Shown here: positions 1-7,911 of the stretch, piece after piece | Numbering within the stretch: the stretch's first letter is position 1 | How the letters are laid out: every line of letters starts with the position of its first letter | Source: JBBDNV01 sp040877415 | Lineage (GTDB): Bacteria; Planctomycetota; Planctomycetia; Pirellulales; PALSA-1355 | DNA: 33,086 bases | NCBI GenBank assembly: GCA_040877415.1 | Contig: JBBDNV010000052.1 | Location: 1 to 33,086, forward strand | Direction: 5' to 3' | The notes under the pieces: model-generated | The model's database searches: none | What the model was told of the DNA's origin: nothing | What the model saw: the letters and a program-made list of their open reading frames with translations, nothing else | Made by a program: the position numbers and the translations under genes

Positions 1-131
1 GGCGAGACCCGCGAAAAACGGCGGTCGCGAGGTGCCTGTCCCAGTTTTTCCGCTGTTAGGCGCTCGCGACGTGCTTTGGTGCGCATGGCGCTCGATGGGG
101 CCCGCGATTGCCGTCGAGGACGCCGGACGAT
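1..131. other. Intergenic edge of the window
   Basis: No gene is supported here. The stretch lies just downstream of the autotransporter stop codon. It has short A and T runs in a GC-rich background (around 15-20 and 45-50) but no clean terminator stem that I can draw. Confidence 0.4.
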
Positions 132-3100
132 TTACCAGTCGAATTCGAGGCCGGCGGAGCCGACGTGGAACACTTGTTGGCTGTTGACCTGGGCGTCGTA
201 GTTGCCGAATAGCGTGCAGCCGATCGGCGACTCCCATCGCAAGCCGCCGCCGACCAGTGCCCAATCACGTCCCAGGTTCAAGCCTTGCACGGCGAAGCTG
301 CCGCCGCCAATTGGCGCGAAAAAGGAGTTCACGACCGAAGTAGTCGCTAAGAACTCGTGCAGCCAGAGGGCCCGCACCTCGGGCAGTAAGCGGTGATCGC
401 CGCGCGACAGGCCGTCGAACTGCAGTCGGCCGCCGACCAGGCTGCGCAGCGAGTTGGCATCCAAGCCGGCCACGTTCAGGTTCAGGGAATCGGCGCCGGT
501 TTCGATAAAGCTGTTTTGCCGCAGGTAGATGTATTGCAGGGCCGCGTAGGGCTGCACGACGAAACGCGACGCTTGAAACTTCACGCCGCGTTCCAGATAC
601 AGGTAACTTTGCCAACCGCTGAAGTCGCCGTTGGCCACGCGATCGATTCCGTCGAACTGGAGGAAGCGCTGGGTGTTGTAGCCGCTGAACTGGAGGCCGC
701 CGATCAAGGTATAGTAGTTGAATCCGTCGTCGTGGTGGTTGTAGCCACCGAACTGGCCGCCTTGGATCGAGCCGCTTTGATTTGGTCCCATCGTGTTGAG
801 ATTCGTGGCCTGGTAGCCGCCGAAGAACCCCAGCCGCTCGCCGTCGGACAGCCACCGCTCGATGCCCAGCATCGTGCCGCCCATTGCATAGCCGAGTCCG
901 GTGGCGTTTCCGTCCCCCTTCGCGCTGCCGCCCAGACCGTATCCAAAAGTCCAGCCGGTCCAGGCGTTCGCCGGCTGGTTGTCGACGAAGACGATGATCG
1001 GCGGCTGGCGCGGGCTCACCGAATAGCTGGCCAACGTGACCGGCGCCCGAGTGACGGGCCCGGCCGTGATGAGGGTCGGGCCGGCTCCATCGCCGGAGAA
1101 CGTTCCCGAGCGAATTCTTTCGCTGAGCTGGGCCACGATCAGCGTTGTGTCTTGCAAGCCGACCTGGCCGAGCGTGCCGTACAGTACGCCGCTCATCTGG
1201 TCGAACGCGGCGCGGGCCTGTTGGGCATTGAGGGTGTTCAGACCGGCCAGCACAATCTGCAAGTCGGCATTCGGGTTCCCGGAGATCGTGTCGAGGTAGT
1301 CCGCGACGGCAATTTGATTGGGGGTCTGCGCTGCGGAGGCATAGTCGGAAATCAGAGTGAAATAAGCGCTGTTGCTGGTATAGCCCAATACGGCCATCTG
1401 GAAGGCCGATGGCAGGTTGGCGGAAATGCCGTCGAACGTACCGACCACCGAATTGGCTTCGAGAAACGTGAACTGTGTGCCGGCGATGTAAGTGCCCGGT
1501 GCGGCGGAGACGGTCAACATGCCGCCGTTGAGCGTGGCCGTGCCGGAGACGTCGACGAGGTCGTTGTTGACGCCCGGGGTCGAGCCGCCGTCGTTGATTT
1601 CCACCTGCATCGAGCCGGCGGCCGCTTGGGTGAAGTTTCCGTTGACGGAGAGCGTGCCGATGGAGTTGCCGGCGGCGACGGTGCCCTGGTTCGTCACATT
1701 GCCGGTGATGGTGCCGGTGCCGCCGAGCGTGCCGCCAGCCGTGACGGTCGTGTTGCTCGTGATGCTGCCGTTGACGTCCAATCGCCCCTGGTCGATGGAA
1801 GTGGTGTTGGTGTAGGTATTCGTTCCCGACAGTGTCACGGTTCCGGTGCCGGTCTTGATGAGTCGGCCGTTGCCGCTGATGTTGCCGGCGTAGGTTCCGT
1901 CGAAGGACTGGTTGAACGTCAACCGGGCGTTGTCGACGATGTTGCCTTGCAGGCTGGTGGTGTCCCCCTGTAACACTCCCGACGAGACGAGGGTGCCGCC
2001 CGTGTAGGTGTTGGCGCCGGAGAGCGTAAGCGTGCCGCTGCCCGTTTTGACCAGGCTGCCGGCGCCGCTCATGTTGCCCGCGTAGGTGCCGGTGGTCGTT
2101 TGATTGAAGGTGACGTTGGCGTCGTTGGTGATATTGCCTTGCAGGTTGGCGGTGTTTCCCCGCAGGACGCCGGCCGAGACGGTGGTGCCGCCGTTGTAGG
2201 TGCTCGTGCCCGAGAGGGTGAGCATGCCGGCGCCGATCTTGGTGAGGCTGCCGGTGCCGCTCATGTTGCCTGCGTACGTGCCGTTGGCGGTTTGATCGAA
2301 GGTGACGTTGGCGTCGTTGGTGATGTTTCCGCGCAGGCTGGTGGTGTTTCCCTGCAAGACGCCGCCCGAGACGGTGGTGCCGCCCGAGTAGGTGTTGCTG
2401 CCGGAGAGGATGACGGTACCGGAGCCGGTCTTGGTGAGACTGCCGGTGCCGCTCATGTTGCCCGCGTAGAATCCATTGGCGGATTGGTCGAAGGTGACGT
2501 TGGCGTTGTTGGTGATGTTGCGCTGCAGGCTGTTGGTGTCCCCTTGCAGGACGCCGGCCGAAACGATGGTGCCGCCGGTGTATGTGTTGGTACCCGAGAG
2601 CGTGAGCGTGCCCGCGTTCGTCTTGGCGAGGCTGCCGGTGCCGCTGATGTTGCCCGCATAGGTGCCGGCGGCCGCTTGATTGAAGGTGACGTTGGCGTTG
2701 TCGACGATGTTGCCTTGCAGGCTGGTGGTATCTCCTTGCAGGATGCCGGACGAGACGGTGGTGCCGCCCGTGTAGGTGTTGGGGCCGGAGAGCGTCAGCA
2801 TGCCACCGCCGGTTTTGGTCAGGTTGCCGGCGCCGCTCATGTTGCCCGCGTAGGTGCCGGCGGCGGTTTGATTGAAGGTGACGTTGGCGTCGTTGGTGAT
2901 ATTGCCTTGCAGGTTGGTGGTGTTCCCCCGCAAGACTCCGGCCGAGACGGTCGTGCCGCCGCTGTAGGTACTCGTGCCCGAGAGGGTGAGCGTGCCGGCG
3001 CCGGTCTTGGTGAAGCTGCCGGCCCCGCTCATGTTGCCCGCGTAGGTGCCGGCGGCCGTTTGATTGAAGGTGACGTTGGCGTCGTTGGCGATGTTGCCGC

Positions 3101-4169
3101 GCAGGCTGGTGGTGTTTCCCTGCAAGACTCCGGCCGAGACGGTGGTGCCGCCGCTGTAGGTGTTGCTGCCGGAGAGGATGACGGTTCCGGAGCCAGTCTT
3201 GGTGAGACTGCCGGTGCCGCTCATGTTGCCCGCGTAGGTTCCGGCGGTCGTTTGATCGAAGGTGACGTTGGCGTTGTTGGTGATGTTTCGCTGCAGGCTG
3301 TTGGTGTCCCCCTGCAAGACGCCGGCCGAAACGGTCGTGCCGCCGGTATAGGTGTTGGTGCCGGAGAGGATCACGGTGCCCGTGCCAGTCTTGGTGAGGC
3401 TGCCGGTCCCGCTAACGTTGCCCGAGTGCGTCCCGGTCGTGGACTGGTTGAAGGTGACGTTGGCGTTGTTGGCGATGTTTCCTTGCAGGCTGGTGGTATT
3501 TCCTTGCAGGACTCCGGCCGAGACGGTGGTGCCGCCGGAGTAGGTGTTCGTGCCGGAGAGGGTCAAGGTGCCGGCGCCGGTCTTGGTGAGGCTGCCGGTG
3601 CCGCTGGCGTCTCCGGCGTAGGTGCCGGCGGCCGTTTGATTGAAAGTGACGTTGGCGTCGTCGACGATATTGCCTTGCAGGCTCGCGGTGTTGCCCTGCA
3701 AGACTCCGGCCGAGACGGTCGTGCCGCCGGAATACGTATTGGTTCCCGAAAGAATGAGGGTGCTGGCGCCTGTTTTCGTCAGGTTGCCGGTGCCGGCGAT
3801 GGACAAGTTCAAGATCGAGACCGGGCCGCTCTGGACGGTGAAGATCTGATTGGGACTGGCCCCGCTGACGATCAGACCGGCCGCGGCCGAGCCGTTAATC
3901 AGAATCGTCGCGCTGGCGTTATTCAGCGGCGGCAATGGGCTGGCCAGCGCGATCGTGGAGCTGGGCGGCAAGGCGAACGTGACGGTGTGCGTGCCCGCGC
4001 CCGCCGCGTTGGCCTGATTGATGGCCCAGCGCAACGTGCCCGGCGCTCCGGTATCGGCCGTGCTGTTGACCACGAAGGTGGCGGCCCGGGCGCTAGCGGA
4101 CGTCAAGGCCAAGAGCAGCACCAGCGCGCCGGCGACACGCGCTAGCAGACGAAACTTCGGGCGTGCCAT
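132..4169 (-). CDS. Autotransporter-like outer-membrane protein with tandem PATR-type repeats
   Basis: A large surface protein of about 1345 residues. I start it at the internal ATG (4169) because the hydrophobic signal peptide then sits near the N-terminus with a basic n-region and an ASARA cleavage site. The upstream ATG at 4208 would add 13 residues, and neither start has a clear ribosome site. After the signal comes a short segment typical of exported beta-helix proteins (VVNSTADTGAPGTLRWAIN), then ten 64-residue repeats with the autotransporter-associated strand signature (LTKTGxGTLxLSGxNTY, then GGTTVSAGVLQG). An eleventh divergent repeat and a linker follow. The last 280 or so residues are glycine- and aromatic-rich alternating strands ending in F-D-W, as expected of an autotransporter beta-barrel (PF03797 type). 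The passenger is probably a surface-exposed beta-helix. Function is unknown; adhesion is a guess. Autotransporters are known mainly from Proteobacteria, but planctomycetes also have an outer membrane. Confidence 0.85.
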   Translation of the reverse strand: MARPKFRLLARVAGALVLLLALTSASARAATFVVNSTADTGAPGTLRWAINQANAAGAGTHTVTFALPPSSTIALASPLPPLNNASATILINGSAAAGLIVSGASPNQIFTVQSGPVSILNLSIAGTGNLTKTGASTLILSGTNTYSGGTTVSAGVLQGNTASLQGNIVDDANVTFNQTAAGTYAGDASGTGSLTKTGAGTLTLSGTNTYSGGTTVSAGVLQGNTTSLQGNIANNANVTFNQSTTGTHSGNVSGTGSLTKTGTGTVILSGTNTYTGGTTVSAGVLQGDTNSLQRNITNNANVTFDQTTAGTYAGNMSGTGSLTKTGSGTVILSGSNTYSGGTTVSAGVLQGNTTSLRGNIANDANVTFNQTAAGTYAGNMSGAGSFTKTGAGTLTLSGTSTYSGGTTVSAGVLRGNTTNLQGNITNDANVTFNQTAAGTYAGNMSGAGNLTKTGGGMLTLSGPNTYTGGTTVSSGILQGDTTSLQGNIVDNANVTFNQAAAGTYAGNISGTGSLAKTNAGTLTLSGTNTYTGGTIVSAGVLQGDTNSLQRNITNNANVTFDQSANGFYAGNMSGTGSLTKTGSGTVILSGSNTYSGGTTVSGGVLQGNTTSLRGNITNDANVTFDQTANGTYAGNMSGTGSLTKIGAGMLTLSGTSTYNGGTTVSAGVLRGNTANLQGNITNDANVTFNQTTTGTYAGNMSGAGSLVKTGSGTLTLSGANTYTGGTLVSSGVLQGDTTSLQGNIVDNARLTFNQSFDGTYAGNISGNGRLIKTGTGTVTLSGTNTYTNTTSIDQGRLDVNGSITSNTTVTAGGTLGGTGTITGNVTNQGTVAAGNSIGTLSVNGNFTQAAAGSMQVEINDGGSTPGVNNDLVDVSGTATLNGGMLTVSAAPGTYIAGTQFTFLEANSVVGTFDGISANLPSAFQMAVLGYTSNSAYFTLISDYASAAQTPNQIAVADYLDTISGNPNADLQIVLAGLNTLNAQQARAAFDQMSGVLYGTLGQVGLQDTTLIVAQLSERIRSGTFSGDGAGPTLITAGPVTRAPVTLASYSVSPRQPPIIVFVDNQPANAWTGWTFGYGLGGSAKGDGNATGLGYAMGGTMLGIERWLSDGERLGFFGGYQATNLNTMGPNQSGSIQGGQFGGYNHHDDGFNYYTLIGGLQFSGYNTQRFLQFDGIDRVANGDFSGWQSYLYLERGVKFQASRFVVQPYAALQYIYLRQNSFIETGADSLNLNVAGLDANSLRSLVGGRLQFDGLSRGDHRLLPEVRALWLHEFLATTSVVNSFFAPIGGGSFAVQGLNLGRDWALVGGGLRWESPIGCTLFGNYDAQVNSQQVFHVGSAGLEFDW
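1870..3797 (-). repeat. Ten tandem 192-bp coding repeats, with a duplicated four-repeat superunit
   Basis: The coding repeat period is 192 bp, for example between the matching strings at about 2188 and 2380. In translation order the repeats carry the tags NTASLQGN, NTTSLQGN, DTNSLQRN, NTTSLRGN, NTTNLQGN, DTTSLQGN, DTNSLQRN, NTTSLRGN, NTANLQGN, DTTSLQGN. Repeats 3-6 and 7-10 therefore match one-to-one, giving a 768-bp higher-order repeat. The CTGCAGGCTGTTGGTGTCCC string at 2523 recurs at 3291, exactly 768 bp away. Boundaries are approximate. Confidence 0.9.
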
Positions 4170-4208
4170 TTGCGCGGGCGCGCCTGGGCGGGGCAGTTGA
4201 CGATCCAT

Positions 4209-4570
4209 CGCTGACTGTTCGCACGAGGTAAACTCTGACGCGCAGTCACGCTCTCGGGATCGCTAACCCCTCCTGGAGTTCTGCCCCGGCGGTGTAATCA
4301 CCGGCTGCGAAGCCAAGCAGATGACGCGTCGGAAGGAGACGAGACGCCTGCCCCGACACTGTCGCGGGATGCCCGTGCCGTCCAATTACCGGCTCACGGG
4401 ACGCCCCCTCTATTCATCGGATCGTATATAGCGATTGTGTATGTTAAGAATTCGCAGCAGGCCGCGGGTGGGGGCGGAAAACTCACCCCAAACCGTCGGG
4501 TCGCTCGATCGCCGAGGTGGCCCCCCTGGGCTTATTTCTGGCCGCGCCGAGAGGGTTAGGTGGCGATTCT
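4209..4570. other. Intergenic region with stem-loops upstream of the autotransporter
   Basis: No gene. Two hairpins can be drawn: 4352-4368 (CCCGACA pairing with TGTCG plus GGG) and 4372-4400 (CCCGTGCCG with CGGCTCACGGG). On the minus strand they would lie in the autotransporter leader, or the hairpins could end transcripts of the upstream PAS-LuxR gene, whose stop is at 4571. The lack of a T-run argues against a classical terminator. The minus strand also has an AT-rich TATATACGAT stretch at about 4422-4431 that could serve as a -10 region. No riboswitch class was recognised. Confidence 0.35.
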
Positions 4571-5680
4571 TCACATTTGCAGGGCAAGACGGACGAGTTC
4601 CACGTCGTTGCCAACCTTTAGTTTTGCGAGCACTTTGGCCCGATGCTTGGCGGTGGTTTGGATGCTGATGCCAAGGTCCGATGCAATTTGTTTCTGGGTC
4701 TTGCCGGACACGATCAGGTCCATGACCTCCGCTTCTCGTCGCGTCAGCTTTTGCCGCCCCAGGCGGGCGTTTAGTCGGGGGGCAATCATGTCCGCGATGT
4801 GCGATAGAAGGTCACAATCGTCCGCGTCGTAGTCGGTCTCGCGATCGGCAATGTGAAACAACCCCAACGGTACTTTATGATGCACAACAGGCGCGACCAG
4901 CGAACGCGATAGCAGTTTGCCACAACTCATCGACCGATGGTGGTTTTCAGCCACGATGGCTCTTTCGCTGAGCGCTTTATGCCACAATTCGCACCAATGT
5001 TCCCGCAATCCACGCACCTCCGTAGCGGTCGACGATAAACACGGGCCCACGAGGACCTCATCGCAGGAAAAGCGCAGAAACCACCCGGTCTTACTCTGAA
5101 ACGAATCGAGTGCGATCCGCAACACCGCGGAATACATGGCGTCATCGGGCATGCTCTCGAGCGTGTGTAGAATTTGAGAAACCGCGTGGGTCAAACGCTC
5201 CCAGCACCGCATGCGTCTCGTGGATTCCTGCTCAGCGTTTTTTCGAGCCGTGATATCCTGGGTGTGCGCGATGAAATAGCACGGTTTCCCGGCGCCGTCG
5301 CGCTCGATCGATGCGCTCATTTGAACCCAGACGCTATGGCCCAGTTTATGCCGGAACCGCCCCTCCATGTGATAGTGATCGATTTCACCAAACCGCAACT
5401 GTACGCCCAACGCCCGGTTGACCTCCAGATCGTCGGGATGGATGATGGTTTGAGGATTGATCGCCAGCAGTTCCTTTTCGCTATAGCCGACGATCTGGCA
5501 AAGAGACCGGTTCACCTTGAGAAAGCGGCCGTCCAAGTCGACCAGGGCCATGCCGATCGCCGCATGCTCGAACGCAGCGCGAAAAGCACCCTGTTCCTTT
5601 TGGAATTTCTCGCGCCGGGCGGCGGTGCGCCGCGCTTCGGTGATGGAGCTCTGCTCGGAATCCGACGTCCGGTCATTCAT
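4571..5680 (-). CDS. PAS-GAF-LuxR sensor/transcription regulator (copy 1)
   Basis: 369 residues, probably a cytoplasmic one-component regulator. Residues about 33-148 form a PAS domain with a PAC tail (AAIGMALVDLDGRFLKVN, then VGYSEKEL, then AHTQDITARK). Residues about 155-300 look like a GAF domain. The C-terminus (about 308-369) is a GerE/LuxR helix-turn-helix with REAEVMDLIVSGKTQKQIA and HRAKVLAKL. There is no receiver domain, transmembrane segment or kinase domain, so the signal is probably sensed directly by PAS or GAF; the ligand is unknown. It is a close paralogue of the gene at 6281-7513 on the same strand, separated by about 600 bp. The start is fixed by the shared N-terminal MND. 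No convincing ribosome site is visible, which is common in this lineage. Confidence 0.88.
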   Translation of the reverse strand: MNDRTSDSEQSSITEARRTAARREKFQKEQGAFRAAFEHAAIGMALVDLDGRFLKVNRSLCQIVGYSEKELLAINPQTIIHPDDLEVNRALGVQLRFGEIDHYHMEGRFRHKLGHSVWVQMSASIERDGAGKPCYFIAHTQDITARKNAEQESTRRMRCWERLTHAVSQILHTLESMPDDAMYSAVLRIALDSFQSKTGWFLRFSCDEVLVGPCLSSTATEVRGLREHWCELWHKALSERAIVAENHHRSMSCGKLLSRSLVAPVVHHKVPLGLFHIADRETDYDADDCDLLSHIADMIAPRLNARLGRQKLTRREAEVMDLIVSGKTQKQIASDLGISIQTTAKHRAKVLAKLKVGNDVELVRLALQM

Positions 5681-6280
5681 AGCGCCAAGCGGTGACCGCG
5701 CACGGCATCGTCGCGGGGGGGTAATAGCCGGACGACCTTGATCGCGGGAGGCGGCCTTTTGTCCTGGTTCAGCGGGAATCGGAATTCGGGCGGGTTGGGG
5801 TTGGCGAGTTAGGGTGTTGTGGTTTCGCCCTCGACGGGCGTGTTATGTGACGAGCATCAGCGGTTCGCGCGGGCCTTGTTGAGCCGCCGCCGGAGACCGG
5901 CCGCCGATTGGAAATTGCCATCGTCCAAACAACGATTAAACTAAGAGGGAAAATAAGTTTGAAGAATCAAAAGTATGATATATTCTTACCAAAATCAGAC
6001 TGTTAAAAATTCGCATTTGTGGAACGCGCAACCATTTTTTTTAGATGTACCCGGTTTCTTTCTTCGCCGACTGCCGTCCTAAGCGCATTTCTGTCCACCA
6101 TTTCTACCTGGTCGACCCTCAAAGGGGGGGCCACAGTGACGGGGTTTGTCGCGACAGAATTCTCCTACTTCCTGGGTGAGCGCTGCCAGTTCTCAGCACT
6201 GGATACTTGGGGCCGCCCGTCGGCCGGCATGACGGAAGATGTCCGCTCATCGATCCGGCCGGTGGCCGACGTATCCGGCT
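5681..6280. other. 600-bp gap between the two regulator paralogues
   Basis: No supported gene. It contains a conspicuous AT-rich block at about 5930-6060, in contrast to the GC-rich surroundings, which is the likely promoter zone of the copy 1 regulator transcribed leftward. Open frames here are short and lack coding character. Confidence 0.5.
5935..6016 (-). promoter_or_regulatory. AT-rich putative promoter/operator region of regulator copy 1, with shared motif
   Basis: The block is strongly AT-rich and includes TATGATATATTC. It ends with AAAAATTCGCAT at 6005-6016, which recurs exactly at 7722-7733 upstream of the paralogous regulator. A shared site upstream of two LuxR-type paralogues suggests a common regulator or autoregulation. 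No consensus -35/-10 pair was assigned. Confidence 0.4.
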
Positions 6281-7513
6281 TCAAGCGCTTGGCCCACCGG
6301 ACGGTCGCCCGAGCTGCGCGGGTTGGGGCGGCGTCGTTTGGGCGGTAATGCCTGCGCCAGCATGGGTGGAAAGCCTTCGCATTTGCAAAGCGCGGTGGAC
6401 GAGTTCCACGTCGTTGTGGACGTGCAGTTTTGCGAGCACTTTGGCCCGGTGTTTGGCCGCCGTTTGAATGCTGATCGCGAGATCCGCGGCGATCTGCTTC
6501 TGCGTCTTGCCCGACACGATCAGATCCATCACTTCCGCCTCCCGCGGAGTCAATTTGTCGCGCTCCATCCGGGCGCAGACGACCGGGGCGATCATGCCCG
6601 AGACGCGCGTCAACAGGTCCAGATCGTCGGCGTCGTAGTCGGCTGCGGAATCGCAGATGTGAAACAAGCCGAGCGGTACACCTTCGTGTTGAATGGGCGC
6701 GACCAAGGAACGAGATAGCAGTCTGCCGCAGACCATCCACCGCGATTTGTTTTCGATCAGCGCGGTTTTGTCGCGCAGGACGGCATTCCACAATTCACAA
6801 CGAGATGCCGGTTTGTAACGCACGTCCCGTTGTTCGATCGGGGACAGATAGGAGCCGACGAGGACTTCATCCTCGGCAAACCGCAAAAATACCCCGGCCT
6901 GACCCTCAAATGCATCCAGCAAGATCCGCAGGACTTCGGAATACACCGTGTCGTCGGGCGTGCTCTCGAGCGCGCGTAGGATTCCGGGCACCGTTCGCGT
7001 CAGCCGTTCCACGTGGCGCAAGCGTCTCGCGGATTCATGTTCCGCGGCTTTGCGAGCCGAGATGTCCTGGATTTGGGAAATGAAGTAAAAAGGATGCTGA
7101 TCGTCGTCGCGAGCCACCGACACGCTGAGCAAGATCCAAATGATGTGGCCCCGCTGGTGAAAATACCTCTTCTCCATGTGAAAGTAATCGATCTCCCCAC
7201 GCATCAGTTGCCCGGCCAACGACAGGTCGGCTTCCAGATCATCGGGATGCGTGATCGTTTGGAAATCGGTCGCCAGCAATTCCTCCTCGCTGTAGCCGAG
7301 GATCTGGCACAGAGACCGATTTACCTTGAGAAAGCGACCATCCAGATCGACCAGTGCCATGCCGATCGCGGCGTTGTCGAACGCGCCGCGAAAGGAGCGG
7401 CTTTTGCCGTCAAATTCCCGCTGCCACGCCGCGGCACGCTGTTCTACTGACGGGTATTCTCGCGATGAGTCAATGAACCGCGACGGTTTTGGATCCAGCG
7501 GCTGGTCGTTCAT
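6281..7513 (-). CDS. PAS-GAF-LuxR sensor/transcription regulator (copy 2)
   Basis: About 410 residues from the ATG at 7513, chosen because it aligns with the MND start of copy 1; the frame stays open upstream to 7588. Order: PAS (GMALVDLDGRFLKVNRSLCQ, GYSEEELLATD), PAC (FISQIQDISARK), GAF-like domain, and a C-terminal LuxR helix-turn-helix (LTPREAEVMDLIVSGKTQKQ, HRAKVLAKLHV). It differs from copy 1 by a 32-residue C-terminal extension rich in P, G, A and T after the point where copy 1 ends (ALQM). The conserved core suggests the same DNA-binding mode, while the extension may be a readthrough-type drift after loss of an ancestral stop codon. Its upstream region holds a structured RNA candidate with an intrinsic terminator and a 12-base motif shared with copy 1. 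Confidence 0.88.
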   Translation of the reverse strand: MNDQPLDPKPSRFIDSSREYPSVEQRAAAWQREFDGKSRSFRGAFDNAAIGMALVDLDGRFLKVNRSLCQILGYSEEELLATDFQTITHPDDLEADLSLAGQLMRGEIDYFHMEKRYFHQRGHIIWILLSVSVARDDDQHPFYFISQIQDISARKAAEHESARRLRHVERLTRTVPGILRALESTPDDTVYSEVLRILLDAFEGQAGVFLRFAEDEVLVGSYLSPIEQRDVRYKPASRCELWNAVLRDKTALIENKSRWMVCGRLLSRSLVAPIQHEGVPLGLFHICDSAADYDADDLDLLTRVSGMIAPVVCARMERDKLTPREAEVMDLIVSGKTQKQIAADLAISIQTAAKHRAKVLAKLHVHNDVELVHRALQMRRLSTHAGAGITAQTTPPQPAQLGRPSGGPSA

Positions 7514-7602
7514 GCGTTGACTTGTGAAGCTGCGTCGAAGATGTTGCACCCTGCCGGGCGAATATACACCAAGCTGCCGAAGGGGCAAACGTGACCTGGC
7601 GC

Positions 7603-7646
7603 AAAAAAAAAGGCCCGCTCCGACGGGGCAGACGGTCGAGCGGGCC
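7603..7646 (-). terminator. Strong intrinsic terminator on the minus strand
   Basis: Read on the minus strand, GGCCCGCTC pairs perfectly with GAGCGGGCC (9 bp, positions 7638-7646 and 7612-7620) around a 17-base loop. A run of nine T (7603-7611) follows directly. This is a textbook rho-independent terminator. No protein gene ends just upstream on this strand; it lies about 90 bp before the start of regulator copy 2. Confidence 0.85.
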
Positions 7647-7710
7647 TCGCAGTCATGTCGAATTGCTACTCGCCAGACCGCAATTGGTCTATCGGCAGAC
7701 TGTGACTCAC
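7603..7710 (-). ncRNA. Candidate small RNA or attenuator leader ending at the intrinsic terminator
   Basis: Just upstream of the terminator a multi-helix hairpin spans 7651-7707: AGTC (7651-7654) with GACT (7704-7707), GTC (7657-7659) with GAC (7698-7700), GCC (7672-7674) with GGC (7694-7696), and AGACC (7675-7679) with GGTCT (7686-7690), closing a six-base loop. A structured element followed by a terminator, but with no ORF, fits a small RNA or a transcription-attenuating leader of regulator copy 2. The 5' end is unknown. I do not recognise a known RNA family. Confidence 0.4.
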
Positions 7711-7721
7711 GCCAAGGTGCG

Positions 7722-7733
7722 AAAAATTCGCAT
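7722..7733 (-). promoter_or_regulatory. 12-base motif shared with the copy 1 upstream region
   Basis: AAAAATTCGCAT (plus-strand reading) is identical to 6005-6016. It lies 209 bp upstream of the copy 2 start, against 325 bp for copy 1. A GTGG follows within a few bases at both sites. Role inferred only from the sharing. Confidence 0.35.
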
Positions 7734-7911
7734 GCAGTGGCCGATGCGTCAAAACGGCACGGGACGTTGGATGGAGATATGTCAAACTGTCACAGTTCGA
7801 GTCATCCGGTTGTAGCCGGGTTTACCCCTGGTAGAGGTAAACGCGCCCGACGGCTAAGAGCAAGATTCGCCCGGATACGACTTTTTCCGCGGTGGACGGG
7901 AAGGGGGCATC

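Larger units (their letters stand above)
7514..7911. other. 398-bp gap between divergent genes
   Basis: Between the minus-strand regulator and the plus-strand MFS gene. It holds a minus-strand intrinsic terminator and hairpin (7603-7707) and a shared 12-base motif (7722-7733). Nearer the MFS gene is a TGTCAAACTGTCACA stretch (about 7780-7794) that could be an operator. No protein gene is supported. Confidence 0.5.

Noticed and set aside
1870..3797. Regular repeats considered as a CRISPR array
   Set aside because: Units are 192 bp, coding, and similar throughout with no unique spacers.
393..4145. Long plus-strand open frames (393-1973 and 2100-4145) with repetitive G/V/A-rich products
   Set aside because: They are antisense shadows of the tandem repeats of the autotransporter. 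The minus-strand frame has signal peptide, strand motifs and barrel.
4230..4430. Possible riboswitch (cobalamin or cyclic-di-GMP) in the autotransporter leader
   Set aside because: Some short strings resemble fragments of cobalamin-riboswitch consensus, but their order and pairing do not fit on either strand. Only simple hairpins remain.
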